From Lepidodermella squamata (taxonomy: Eukaryota; Gastrotricha): 64,000 nt of DNA. Below are positions 1-9,200 of this stretch, one piece after another (the stretch's first letter is position 1; every line of letters begins with the position of its first letter). The notes under the pieces are model-generated. The model worked only from the letters and a program-made list of their open reading frames with translations, was not told the DNA's origin and made no database searches. Location: the NCBI GenBank assembly GCA_047495785.1, contig JBLDXI010000004.1:2604001-2668000 (forward strand). Reading direction: 5' to 3'. A program made the translations under genes and the position numbers.

Positions 1-440
1 TATCAGAAGTCGCGGATTTGGTTCATCATCAATTTTTTCTCTCGAATCCCATTCAGGTGAATATTTGAGGAGAGTTTATCCCAGACTAGATCTATTGACT
101 GATTGCATTGAATAATTCCTCATGGTTATGAAGTTGTTTGAAAAAGCGAGGCGAAAAAGCTTGCGCAAAATTTTTGAAACCCTATGTTACAAAAAATGTA
201 ATGGATCGCAAGGAATAATGTTTCTCATAGCATAGTAACGATCGATTGACCAATCGGCTTGCGCAACAGAAGTGGACAGAGGGTTTCTATGCTGATGAGC
301 TAAATTGTCGTCATTAACGATTAACGCTTTTTCGCATCAACCCTCAACGTTGTTTACTATATTACTCATACTCATTGCTAGTAATTTTCAGTGAAAGAAT
401 ATCTTGACTTGAGCGCGTGTTCCACATTCTTCCAAAACAG
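1..440. other. Upstream or intronic sequence with a MITE fragment
   Basis: No exon is recognised. It lies directly upstream of a phase-1 splice acceptor at 440, so it is probably an intron of the gene that follows. At about 200-265 it shares a block with the right arm of the MITE at 1591-1937 (core ACGATCGATTGACCAATC), so a fragment of that family sits here. Confidence 0.4.
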
Positions 441-2132
441 AAACGCCTACAACTAATGCAAGTTCATCGACAACAGTGAGTACTTCAACGACTATAACTA
501 CGACACATTCACCGTCTATGCCGACATCAACTACGACTGCAATAGCAACAATAAGTGCTTCGACTATTGTGGCCTCGCAGGAGTCGTCAACAACAACGAT
601 TGGTTCTACAGAGGCTACGCCAGATTTTTCAAACACTCTCATATCAAATTCAACAACAGTGGCAGCAATAAGTAGTTCGACTTCGACTATAGTGAGTTCG
701 CTGAGTACAGCATCGCTATCGACCACGACAATTGCTGTGAACTACTGTGGAGATGGCATAGTGCAGGCCGATCTCAACGAGGAGTGTGACGATGCGAATA
801 CGCTATCGAATGATGGGTGCGATTCGGCTTGCAGGTTTGAAGGTAGAGATTTTGAGCATCTCCTTGAACTGAAGAAAAACGCACGGAACTGCGCTTGATA
901 AAAGGTTTACTTTATTATTGTTCGATAACATTACCCATTCCAAATTTCCAAAAAGAGGGTTCAGAATCGTACAATGTCCTATCTCCAATAAGGTGGTTCA
1001 ATTTTCGCAGCCATCCCTATGACGTCAATATTAAGAAATAAGAAGGTTTTAAGGATATTAATCTGTTTGAATTTGTTCAGCACTGAACGCCAAGATGGAT
1101 ATCTATTTTGCGATCGACAGTTCTCGTTCGATTCCTATGACGCACATCCCAACACTGAATGGCCTTTTAAAAGTTCTTACGAAACAAATTATTCAAATTG
1201 CGCCATCAACACAGGTATGTGCCGTGCCTGTAAAAAATACTCACTGTGAACATGAAATTTGAGCAGCTTGGAGTACTCATGTTTGGCGGTCGTGTTGCTG
1301 GCAGACGCATCCTATCCTTAGCAGAAAGCAACATACAATTCACAGAGTCGATTTCGATTAGTTCTTTCTACGACAAACTAGCATACTTCAAAGGCCCAGG
1401 AAATGTCTCTAATGCGCTCAATAGGCTCAGAGACCCGGCGATTTTCAGCCCGGAAGGTCGGTTAATACCTTCCAAATTTCAAAAACAAAAACCATCAACT
1501 ATTTTTTCAGATGGATCACGGGTTGATGCAATAAAAGTTGTTGTCATTATAACCGCATCCCCAAGCTCTGACCTTTCAGCAGTGGAAGAACAATCATTGT
1601 GGAACCGCTGGTAAGTTGAACTTCGGCGCGCACGCTGATTGGTCAATTTATCGTTGCTAGTGACTCCGGAATGAAACAATTTAGTCGTGCGATCCACTAA
1701 TAAATTATTTTCTATTTATGCAAAAAATGACCTTGCCACACCCTCTGCACGGTTTCCATTGACCACGAGCGTAAACTCCATATTAATGGTGGTAAATTGC
1801 TGCGGCAAAAAACACTTGTTGAAAAAGATCTTATGGATCGCACGACCAACATGTTTCATCCGGGAGTCATAGCAACGATCGATTGACCAATCAGCGTGCG
1901 CATTGGATTGGACTTTTAAGTGGTCACACAATGATTGAGTTACGTAGCGTTGTCGAACCGGCGCATAATTTTGGTTCAATTACAGTCTAGCGACAAACAT
2001 AAAAATTTGGCGCACGATAAACAAGCAGCAAGATTTACTGCGCATGGCTTCTCGGTCATAACAATTATAAGCTGGAATCGCTTGATGGGCTATGTTCCAG
2101 CGATACTTAACGAACTTCGAAAATTTTCGTAG
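441..2132 (+). CDS. Secreted mucin-like / DUF4215 / von Willebrand A protein, 3' part
   Basis: Five exons in matching phase: 441-842, 1081-1214, 1267-1456, 1511-1610, 1991-2132. The 5' end is missing; exon 1 begins after an acceptor in phase 1. Exon 1 encodes a roughly 90-residue Ser/Thr stalk, probably O-glycosylated, then a Cys-rich repeat with CGDGIVQ, EECDDAN and DGCDSAC, the signature of DUF4215 (Myxococcus-type Cys-rich repeat). Exons 2-5 form a vWA domain: DIYFAIDSSRSI carries the MIDAS DxSxS, LGVLMFGG follows, then GSRVDAIKVVVIIT, and the last exon gives AARFTAHGFSVITI before the stop. vWA domains bind extracellular ligands through a metal; MIDAS is present, but the ITDG loop reads ITAS. 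The fourth intron holds a MITE, and its donor GTAAGT lies inside that MITE. Joining exon 1 to the vWA exons is inferred from phase agreement; exon 4 to exon 5 is the least certain join. Confidence 0.7.
1591..1937. mobile_element. Foldback MITE, family A, in the vWA gene
   Basis: The ends are an 11-bp perfect inverted repeat (CAATCATTGTG / CACAATGATTG), extending imperfectly to arms of about 100 bp that share GCACGCTGATTGGTCAAT. Related copies or fragments lie near 200-265 and 42930-43020. It interrupts the vWA coding region between exons 4 and 5. No coding capacity. Confidence 0.75.
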
Positions 2133-2299
2133 ACCAAGGCTGAATAGACTTCAACAGCTCGAAGATCTCGCCGATTAAAAAAATAAATATGCCGGGGGAA
2201 CCCCCGTACTGTCACCGTTTGTGTCGTGGAAATCTTTGTATGCCGCCAATGTGCACCCACACCCAGCACACCGTAACTTGTCGGAATGCAATCGTAATG

Positions 2300-2372
2300 C
2301 AATGTGCAACCCATGACTACCCGCCTACATCCTACATTACCCTGTGCAACCCATGACTACCCGCCTACATCA
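2300..2372. repeat. 29-bp direct repeat, two copies
   Basis: TGTGCAACCCATGACTACCC and the nine bases after it occur at about 2300 and again 42 bp downstream. No gene is seen between 2133 and 2570. Confidence 0.75.
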
Positions 2373-2575
2373 CTCCACAGCCAAAAAGAAGTCATTCCAA
2401 CCACTAGCCTCTGGAACCTTAAATTGCCTGGTACACCTTTGTGCACAGTAGAAGAATAGCTGCTTATTGCTTCGCGGTTTTTAGTTCACACAGCGTTCAC
2501 TGAGAAAAGCATACAAGCACACGTGATACGAACCAAGCCGAACGCCCCAATTTCCTGCCGTTAAATGTTCAAATA

Positions 2576-2800
2576 GGATCGTAAGCAATGAAGTTGTGAA
2601 GGACAGCTCGCATCGTTCAGAACCCATGTGCATTTCTTGCCGTTTGCCAAGTTTTTACGAAGCCTTACGAAATTTTGCCGTGAAAGCCTCGTAAAACGTA
2701 AAACTGCGGCAAACTTTGCATTACATACGTACGGGGCAGCTCGTTGAGATCGTAGGCAAGGAAGTTGTGCAAGGCAGCTCGTTCAGAAACCGTGTGCTTC
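2576..2800. repeat. Diverged direct repeat, about 55 bp, two copies
   Basis: A block containing GAAGTTGTG, GGCAGCTCG or GACAGCTCG, and GTTCAGAA is present near 2576-2635 and again near 2748-2803. No coding sequence is recognised in it. Confidence 0.5.
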
Positions 2801-2964
2801 TATGCTCCAGAGTCAACGATACACTTTCGTTGCTCTGAGACAACCATGGCGCCGTCGTGCTCAAACGGCAGCAGCAACGCAACAAGCCGACTTCCACGAG
2901 TCAAATTTCGGCGACGACTGTCGAGGAAAACACCGTTGACGCCTCATTTCTCATTTCTCATTTC

Positions 2965-3156
2965 TCATTTATTGGGACCGAGTATAATGCGGACACGTCT
3001 CCCGGCGACGCTATGGTTGCCTCAGAACAACGATAGTGTATCTTGGACTCCGGAGCATCGCCGCACACAGTTTCTGAACGAGCTGCCCTGCATCACTTCA
3101 TTGCCTACGATCCCGACGAGGGCGTTGGAAGCGACCGGGCGTTGCGGATTCCCTAA
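2965..3156 (+). pseudogene. Relic of a copia-like retrotransposon aspartic protease
   Basis: One + frame reads CILDSGASPHTVSERAALHH and then FIAYDP. An ILDSGAS-x-H motif is the active-site signature of Ty1/copia-type retropepsins (D-S-G at 3046-3054). An in-frame stop at 3034-3036 immediately precedes it and another ends it at 3154, and no integrase or reverse transcriptase is seen nearby, so this is a dead fragment. The upstream boundary is not resolved. An unrelated retroviral-type protease fragment cannot be excluded. Confidence 0.55.
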
Positions 3157-3159
3157 TCG

Positions 3160-4490
3160 CTGAGTGATATTCAAACTTTTGAAAAGCAACTCGAAGCTCG
3201 TTCCCTACGCTCCTCGAGCTTATCAGAGTGGCATTTGCATCAAGTGGCTCGTCATACATTAAGAAGCTAACTCATAACGAAATAGCACGTAACACGTGAA
3301 CTCTTCCATGAAGTTGCTAGTTGCTCTTTTTCACCGTGTATTGCCGGCTATTACCGAGCATTTCCCGTGCTCTCATATGAACCAAATCGGCCGTGATTTT
3401 AATTTGACGCGATTTTACGAGTTTGCTAGAACAAAATTGCTTGGTGATCGGAAGCAGCTCATACTTTCCGTCTGGTATGACTATGGGCCGAAATTATTAT
3501 GCGTGAAACAAGTCTCTAACAACGTCGCCGCTGTTGGTTTGAAATGATACAAGTTTAGGGCTGACTTACACCTTCAAGTGCGTCGAGGAAAATTTTAGCT
3601 CTTTTGTAGCTATTTGTAGCTCACCCAGAGTATTATCACGCGAACGCCCTGTAGGAATTCACGGAAAGGTGTACATTGGGTTCCCCCGGCGCTACTGTAG
3701 CAGCTACGCTGCTGCTGTTGCCAATAAATGATTTATATGATTAAACGCATTTATTCGCAATGCGTCTGATACTAATGATATGTATTATGGAGTCATCCGA
3801 TCATAGAGCGAGGTAGGACCGCAGAAGTGATAGGAATTACAGAAATTGAAATAAGGGTCCCACCCTGTTAGTCTTAGGATGAGTTCAACGTACGGACCGA
3901 TTATTGATTTTCGATCCGAGCGGTGTTCGCCGAAGTGTAGCACGCCATCTACTGTTTACAGCACCAACAATCAAAGACGAAGTGTGGGAAAAAGCGCGTG
4001 TCTGGGCTCGAGATGTTGGCACCGGTCTTCGATCGCAGCCGAGCGGCAATAGAACTCTGTACGTGTGGACGAAGCAGTCCGCTTTGGCAGAAAGATGTTG
4101 CTCCCGCCAGCGAAGCGAGCCCATGGTCGACCGAAGAATCCGCCGAAGGACGAACTGTCTCAAGCTAGCTGGGAAGCTCTCTTGGCAAGAAACAAGCACT
4201 GGGACAAACATGTTGGCCCTCAGGTGGCTGACATATTCTCGAAATTCTCGTGGCCTGATTTCGACTCTTTCTCCAAGTTCGGATGTCAATTTTTTTCAAT
4301 TTTTTATGGCGTAAATTCTAGAGTTATTTGTATTGATGGGATGGTTTTGATCGACGGTTAGCAGCAAGTGTGCATTTGCTGGAATTTCTCAAAACTTACC
4401 ACCGCGTAAGAGTTGTGGTAATCTCAGCTTTCATCCCAGCTGGGATGAAATTCGATGAAGAATGAATGAATGAATGAAGATTTTGCAGAA
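3160..4490. other. Intergenic, no recognised gene
   Basis: No supported exon. About 3590-3655 is a copy of a dispersed repeat also found near 23806-23865 (shared CTCACCCAGAGTATTAT). About 3845-3900 resembles 41035-41090 (shared GAAATAAGGGTC). An open stretch around 3904-4361 has no recognisable domain or splice context and is not called a gene. Confidence 0.5.
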
Positions 4491-5239
4491 GCCAGTATCA
4501 TCGATGAGCCGCAATTTTATACAATGTGAAATATGCAGCGTGAACATTGAACACGGCAGTGTGAATGATGAGCAAGGGCACCTGAATCTATAATGCTACT
4601 CACGTGCATTTCTCCCCGTGTCATCAAGTTGTTTTCATCAACTGAATTGCTATGCTCACGGCCTTGCCAAAATACACCTCAGCGCGTGATATTCATCGAT
4701 TTCTTCATTTTATCTTTTGAGTGCCAGTAGGTCCAGCTGCACCCTGTTTGACTAGTTCTCACTGCTCACGTAATTTCATATGATATAGTAGGGCCCTTCC
4801 CGCTAAGAAACCTTAAGCATTCCTTCTGCTCGCTAAGTTTTCTCACTTGGAATTTTTTGAATTTCTTTCTCTCCGAAAAAACGAAACCATGAACAAGCTC
4901 ATTCTTGTTGTTGCTTTGTTGGTAAGCTATCCTGCGTGAATATATTATGCTTATTCTCAATATCATGTTCGTTCATAATTTTACACCAGGTCTTAGTAGC
5001 CATTGTATCCATGGCTGCTGAATTCCCTGTCGAATCAGCTCGCGTGCGGCCTCCCTCCTGCCTGAAATGCGTCATGTGGAAGAACGACGTCTGCGTCTAT
5101 AGAAAACCTATATGTTAGATGCAACGATGGCTGGCTTATCGGTTACTGAAAACACGTGCACCAGAAACATGACGTAGCAGCGCGAATATTGCACCAGTGA
5201 CATGTGGGATGAACTGGTAGAGATATAATGTGCAATAAA
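4491..5239 (+). repeat. Tandem duplication unit 1 (peptide gene 1 and its promoter)
   Basis: From GCCAGTATCA at 4491 to the poly-A signal AATAAA at 5234-5239 this unit aligns, with divergence, to 5699-6461. The best-kept stretch is the 60-80 bp before the start codon (both contain ATTCCTTCTGCTCGCTAAGT) plus the signal-peptide exon. A TATA-like ATATGATATAGTAGG precedes it. Coding parts for the mature peptides are far less similar. Confidence 0.75.
4889..5118 (+). CDS. Small secreted cysteine-rich peptide 1 (53 aa)
   Basis: Two exons, 4889-4921 and 4990-5118, joined in phase 0 by a 68-nt intron with GTAAGC and CACCAG ends. The product is a hydrophobic signal peptide (MNKLILVVALLVLVAIVSMA), a short linker with EFPVESAR that looks like a propeptide cut after Arg, and a mature peptide of about 24 residues with four cysteines (SCLKC, then VC and C-terminal C). 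This is the pattern of animal secreted defence or signalling peptides; no named family is recognised. Poly-A signal at 5234. The start is shared base for base with the paralogue at 6031. Confidence 0.75.
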
Positions 5240-5698
5240 CACTACTTACTCATCATCATTACGGCTCCGTTACTTGTTTTTTTACATTTTTGCTACTAGA
5301 TCCCATGAAATGTCGATTACAAAAATCGAATACAGTTAATTTTGACCATTTGCAGTAATTGTGGCGAGTTTTAGCGCAGAATTTATGGGTTCCAACGAGG
5401 AACCAATTTAGAAATCGATGCCCAAAATATTCGGCTGCTTTCCGCGATGCGGAGAATGTATGGGACCGCCGCATATCGTTGGCGAAGTTTAATAACTCGG
5501 ATTTAAGCTTTTTTACCGTTTAAATAACTCTTGCCAAGTAGATCGCCCGATACCGTGTCTTCCTTTCTACCGATTTAAGACGCTGCCATTCACCACTCAA
5601 GGGATGGTCACTCGAAAGCGTGGGCGGGACTGCTGGTCGCTGGGTCACATTGACGAGCTGAAAAAATCCGGTATGAAAATAACAAAGGGGTTGCTAAA

Positions 5699-6461
5699 GC
5701 CAGTATCAGTGTTAAGCCACAATTTTATTTAATGTGAAATATGAAGTATGAACATTTAACAAGACAGTGTAAAAGATGAGCAAGACCACCTGATTCTACA
5801 ATGCTGTTTGCGTCAATTTCTCCTCTTCATAATCATTATTCAGTGATGACTCCATCAACTGTCACATGCCACATGTCCAGCTGCCTCTGCGCCCTGTTTG
5901 ATCAGTTCTGCTGACGTAATTTCATATTATTTAATAGGGCCTTCTTCCTCGATATCTTCATTCCTTCTGCTCGCTAAGTTTTCTCACTCTGAATTTTTCG
6001 AATTTTTCTCTCTTCAAAAAAACCGAAATCATGAACAAGCTCATTCTTGTTGCTGCTGTCTTGGTAAGCTGTCTTGCTAGAATATATTATATACCCATGG
6101 TTGTTATCAATATTTTCGTTTTTAATTTCACAGGCCTTTGTAGCGGCTGTGTCTACGGCTGACGAAGCCCCAGTCGAATCAGCTCGCCAGGAATGCGCTG
6201 ATTACAAGTGTTTGAATAAGACAACTGCGGAAGCCACTTGCGTGCCTCGCAAGAAAGGAGAGCAGACTTACAAGCCATGTGGGAAGAACTTTCACATCGG
6301 TTGCAAGAATGGATCCCTCTTCTGTTACCGAAACGGCAAGTGAGATGAAGTGGCTGTCGATCAAGCTAGAGGAGAGTGGCAAAATAATGCTGTAGAGTGG
6401 ACTGGGCTATTGCTTCATGAGCGATGACGTAGCAGAGAGCAGAGAGATACTGTGAAATAAA
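5699..6461 (+). repeat. Tandem duplication unit 2 (peptide gene 2 and its promoter)
   Basis: Second unit of the duplication described for 4491-5239. A TATA-like CATATTATTTAATAGGG lies near 5922-5938. The segment between the units (5240-5698) has no recognised feature. Confidence 0.7.
6031..6343 (+). CDS. Small secreted cysteine-rich peptide 2 (80 aa)
   Basis: Exons 6031-6063 and 6134-6343, same phase-0 intron position as the paralogue at 4889. The signal peptide begins MNKLILVAAVL, followed by EAPVESAR as a probable propeptide. The mature part, about 51 residues, has six cysteines and is rich in Lys and Arg, hence basic. Signal and propeptide are conserved with peptide 1 but the mature part cannot be aligned beyond scattered cysteines. 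Poly-A signal AATAAA at 6456. A role as antimicrobial, toxin-like or signalling peptide is possible; nothing here decides it. Confidence 0.78.
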
Positions 6462-7198
6462 TATTACTCGTCAGTATAGCTCTTTAATGTTTTCCAAATT
6501 ATTCTCCGGTGTTAGGCTATCCACAGCCAGCGATTCTCAGCCAGTCAGAGGTGCGGGGGTTCCCTACTTACCTGCTTACCTGCTCAAGAGAGCTATAGCA
6601 AGAAAAGTACAGGGGTGCGTTGGAACTCCACAGCTCCGAGACTCCAAAGAGGGGACCCTTTGGTTTCTTCGGCTTGGTGCTAGAAAACACCTCAGCTCCC
6701 GGATCCTACTTCGCCCACTGAGAAAAAGTATAAAAAATTACACTCTAGCCTCTAGCCCGAGGTTTTCTTCCTCGTACACAGGATTTTGTGTAGACCCTTA
6801 TCATATAAGAGGCTGCTATTCATTAAAGGCTCTGATTTCAAATCAGTGTTACAATTTACGATTTGTTGGTCTTGTAGCTCAGGCTAGATTCTGGCACAAT
6901 GTTTGCAGCTTTTAGCGGACCCCCACGATCACATGGCCATTTTATCATCCTAAACTGAGGTTTGGCATTCAACACGAGCTGTTCGCATCAAATATTTACC
7001 AATTGGGGGTGGAGATAGGATATGAGCAGAATTTTCGATGCAGCAATTTTCTAACAACGAGTGGGTCCCCATTGATTTTCACAGTTTCGGACGAAATGAT
7101 CCCACGCAATTTAATAAAACAATCAAACATTGCTGTGAAGCAATTTCCTCAGTGGTAGAAACATGGCGCGAGTCCATAGGCAGAGATCATCAGCAAAA
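6462..7198. other. Intergenic, no recognised gene
   Basis: An open stretch at 6487-6915 has biased, low-similarity content with no domain, signal peptide or splice context and is not called. The rest is the upstream region of the receptor gene; no clear TATA box is seen. Confidence 0.45.
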
Positions 7199-8396
7199 AT
7201 GTTTTTTCTTTTGTTACCTATGTGCCTTGTCTCTTCTGTAGCTACCCAAAACTCAACCTACACTCCGTACGGTGAGCAATTGAGACGCTATTTCTCTGAC
7301 AAATGCAGCATCTCATCGAGAGATCGCCCGGTGATTAACGGCACTGATGCCATCGACGTTTTCTTCGTATTCAACCCTATAAGACTCAGGGAATTGAACG
7401 AACCCGAGGAAAGGCTAGACATCCTCCTGAGTCTCAGTTTCGGCTATCAACACCCATGTGTGCAATGGAACCCCAAGGATTGGGGCTCTACCCCAGTATT
7501 TAGAGTCGACCCTGCCGATACGTGGAAACCACCGGTCTACCTAGTTAATGGCGATGCTGCTGTCTCGCTTCGTGAGGCTTTTGACGACTCGTTCGGTTTC
7601 TCTTTCAGGCATAACGGCGACGCATTTCTATCGACAACCGTCAGTTTCTCCACATTCTGCCTGCTAGAGTGAGTTTGAAATTCATTGGAAAATCTAAAAG
7701 TTCATTGTTTCCCCCTTAAGCTTGGAGAAATTTCCGTTCGACACGCAGAAATGTTCCATGATTTTCGAGTCGTTTGACGGCAATAATATTCAGCGGCTTG
7801 ATTTGCTAGGATCAGAGTCTGGCATAACAGATTCAAAAGATGCGCCATTCATCTCGCCAACATCGGTTTGGTCACTGGTCAGATTCGGCGTTAACACTTC
7901 ATCAGTAGAATACGCTCACATTCCTAAATGTTTCTTTGATCGCGTGTTTTTCGAAATTGAAATCAAGCGTAAACCTAACACGTTTCTAGTCAACATTTTC
8001 TACCCATCCTTCGCGCTATCAGGCCTTCTTTTCGGTTCTATTCTCATTGAGCCCGATTCGCCCGATCGAGCTACATTTTGCGTCACTCTGTTACTTGCTT
8101 TCTCTGTACTTCAATCGGTAATTGTAGAAATGATACCTAAATCCAGTGTAATTCCGTATGCTTTGGTGTTCGTAACGGCTCAGCTTTCAGCCGGGATTCT
8201 ACTCACTTTCTACGCCCTCATCACTGTTTGCCTAGCGAGCCACTCGAAATTCCAGCGAAAAATATTGAAAAATATGAAGTGTTTGCCTAGCATGACACTG
8301 ATCAGATTTCTCGATTTCATTATATTTCTAGCTGGTGGTTTATTGCTTCTATTGATCGATTGTTACGTACTTCTGCAAATGCTGAAAGCTGATTGA
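7199..8396 (+). CDS. Cys-loop ligand-gated ion channel subunit
   Basis: Two exons, 7199-7668 and 7721-8396, with a 52-nt phase-2 intron that falls inside the Cys-loop. Splicing restores C-x13-C (CLLDLEKFPFDTQKC), the diagnostic pentameric-receptor loop. The Met at 7199 is preferred over 7163 because it begins a clean signal peptide (MFFLLLPMCLVSSVATQ). After the ligand-binding domain come M1 (starting near VNIFYPSFALSG), M2 (around TFCVTLLLAFSVLQ), M3 (around VFVTAQLSAGILLTFYAL) and M4 (around FIIFLAGGLLLLLIDCYV). Total about 381 residues. The M3-M4 cytoplasmic loop is only about 20 residues, against 70 or more in most animal subunits. The ligand cannot be predicted; no vicinal CC pair of nicotinic alpha subunits is seen. 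Confidence 0.85.
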
Positions 8397-9126
8397 ATGT
8401 CATCTGTTTCTGAATCAAGTCTCAAAAGTAAACTTGGGTATTTCTACATTTTCATCAAGTCATAAAATGAAATCATTTCAAGAATGTAGTGTGTAGTTAG
8501 AGATCTAGCCAGATGGCTCAAAGCTCAAAGTGCACGAAAAGTTGCCCAGCAAATGGGGCTTTGCAACCTATCTAACCTAACAATTGAGATTTTCGGGAAA
8601 AAATCGTTCATCAAGGAGCGGAGAACTCTAGGTATTAAGCTGAAAAACCTAGCCTACCTAACGGAAGCTAACCTTTCCATGTTGAGAAGGTACTTGAGTA
8701 GCATTTAAGGATTTTGTTTATCCGGTTCAAAAGTTGCTCGGCCTAAGAGACTTCCAATCCGAGGACATTCGAATCTCGTCATTGGTGTATTCCGCAGCTC
8801 GTAGGAGCCACGAAAAGCATCCGTCATTTCTTTTTTCTTGAATTTCAGAATGGGCTATCAATTTTCATTTAGTCACACGATGCTAGGTCATTTTCTTAGA
8901 CATACGCCGTACTTTCGTAGCACCGAAAAAGACTACTCTGAATCTAGATCGAGCGAGATCGAGAGCTGAGATTATGAGAGAAACGATAATCTGCTAATTC
9001 AGCATTTGTATTGATAAAGCCTTCGTAATCAGCTTTTACGCTCTCATATTACTCCCAACACTGATAAGGGATTGAACTAAAGCCTTATACATATTTCCAT
9101 TAGAACGTAATCCTATCGCTAGACGA
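8397..9126. other. Intergenic region between receptor and GH3 genes
   Basis: No gene or repeat recognised; it ends in the promoter of the GH3 gene. Confidence 0.5.
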
Positions 9127-9134
9127 TATAAAAG
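9127..9134 (+). promoter_or_regulatory. TATA box of the GH3-family gene
   Basis: TATAAAAG lies 67 nt upstream of the start codon at 9201, a normal distance for a short 5' leader. It is the clearest core promoter in the window. Confidence 0.6.
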
Positions 9135-9200
9135 CGCGATTCTATCACGCATTCTCAACGCTTTCAACACTTTTCGCAATAAACTCGTTTGCGATAAAAT

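Noticed and set aside
388-726. Val-rich open frame opposite the mucin exon
   Set aside because: It is the antisense of a Thr/Ser codon repeat; ACN codons read as valine-rich on the other strand. The same applies at 22522, 28582 and 28888.
3885-4361. Long open frames on both strands
   Set aside because: Overlapping frames on both strands with no motif, promoter or splice context; probably chance in GC-richer sequence.
6487-6915. 142-codon frame after peptide gene 2
   Set aside because: No recognisable domain and no upstream or downstream gene signals.
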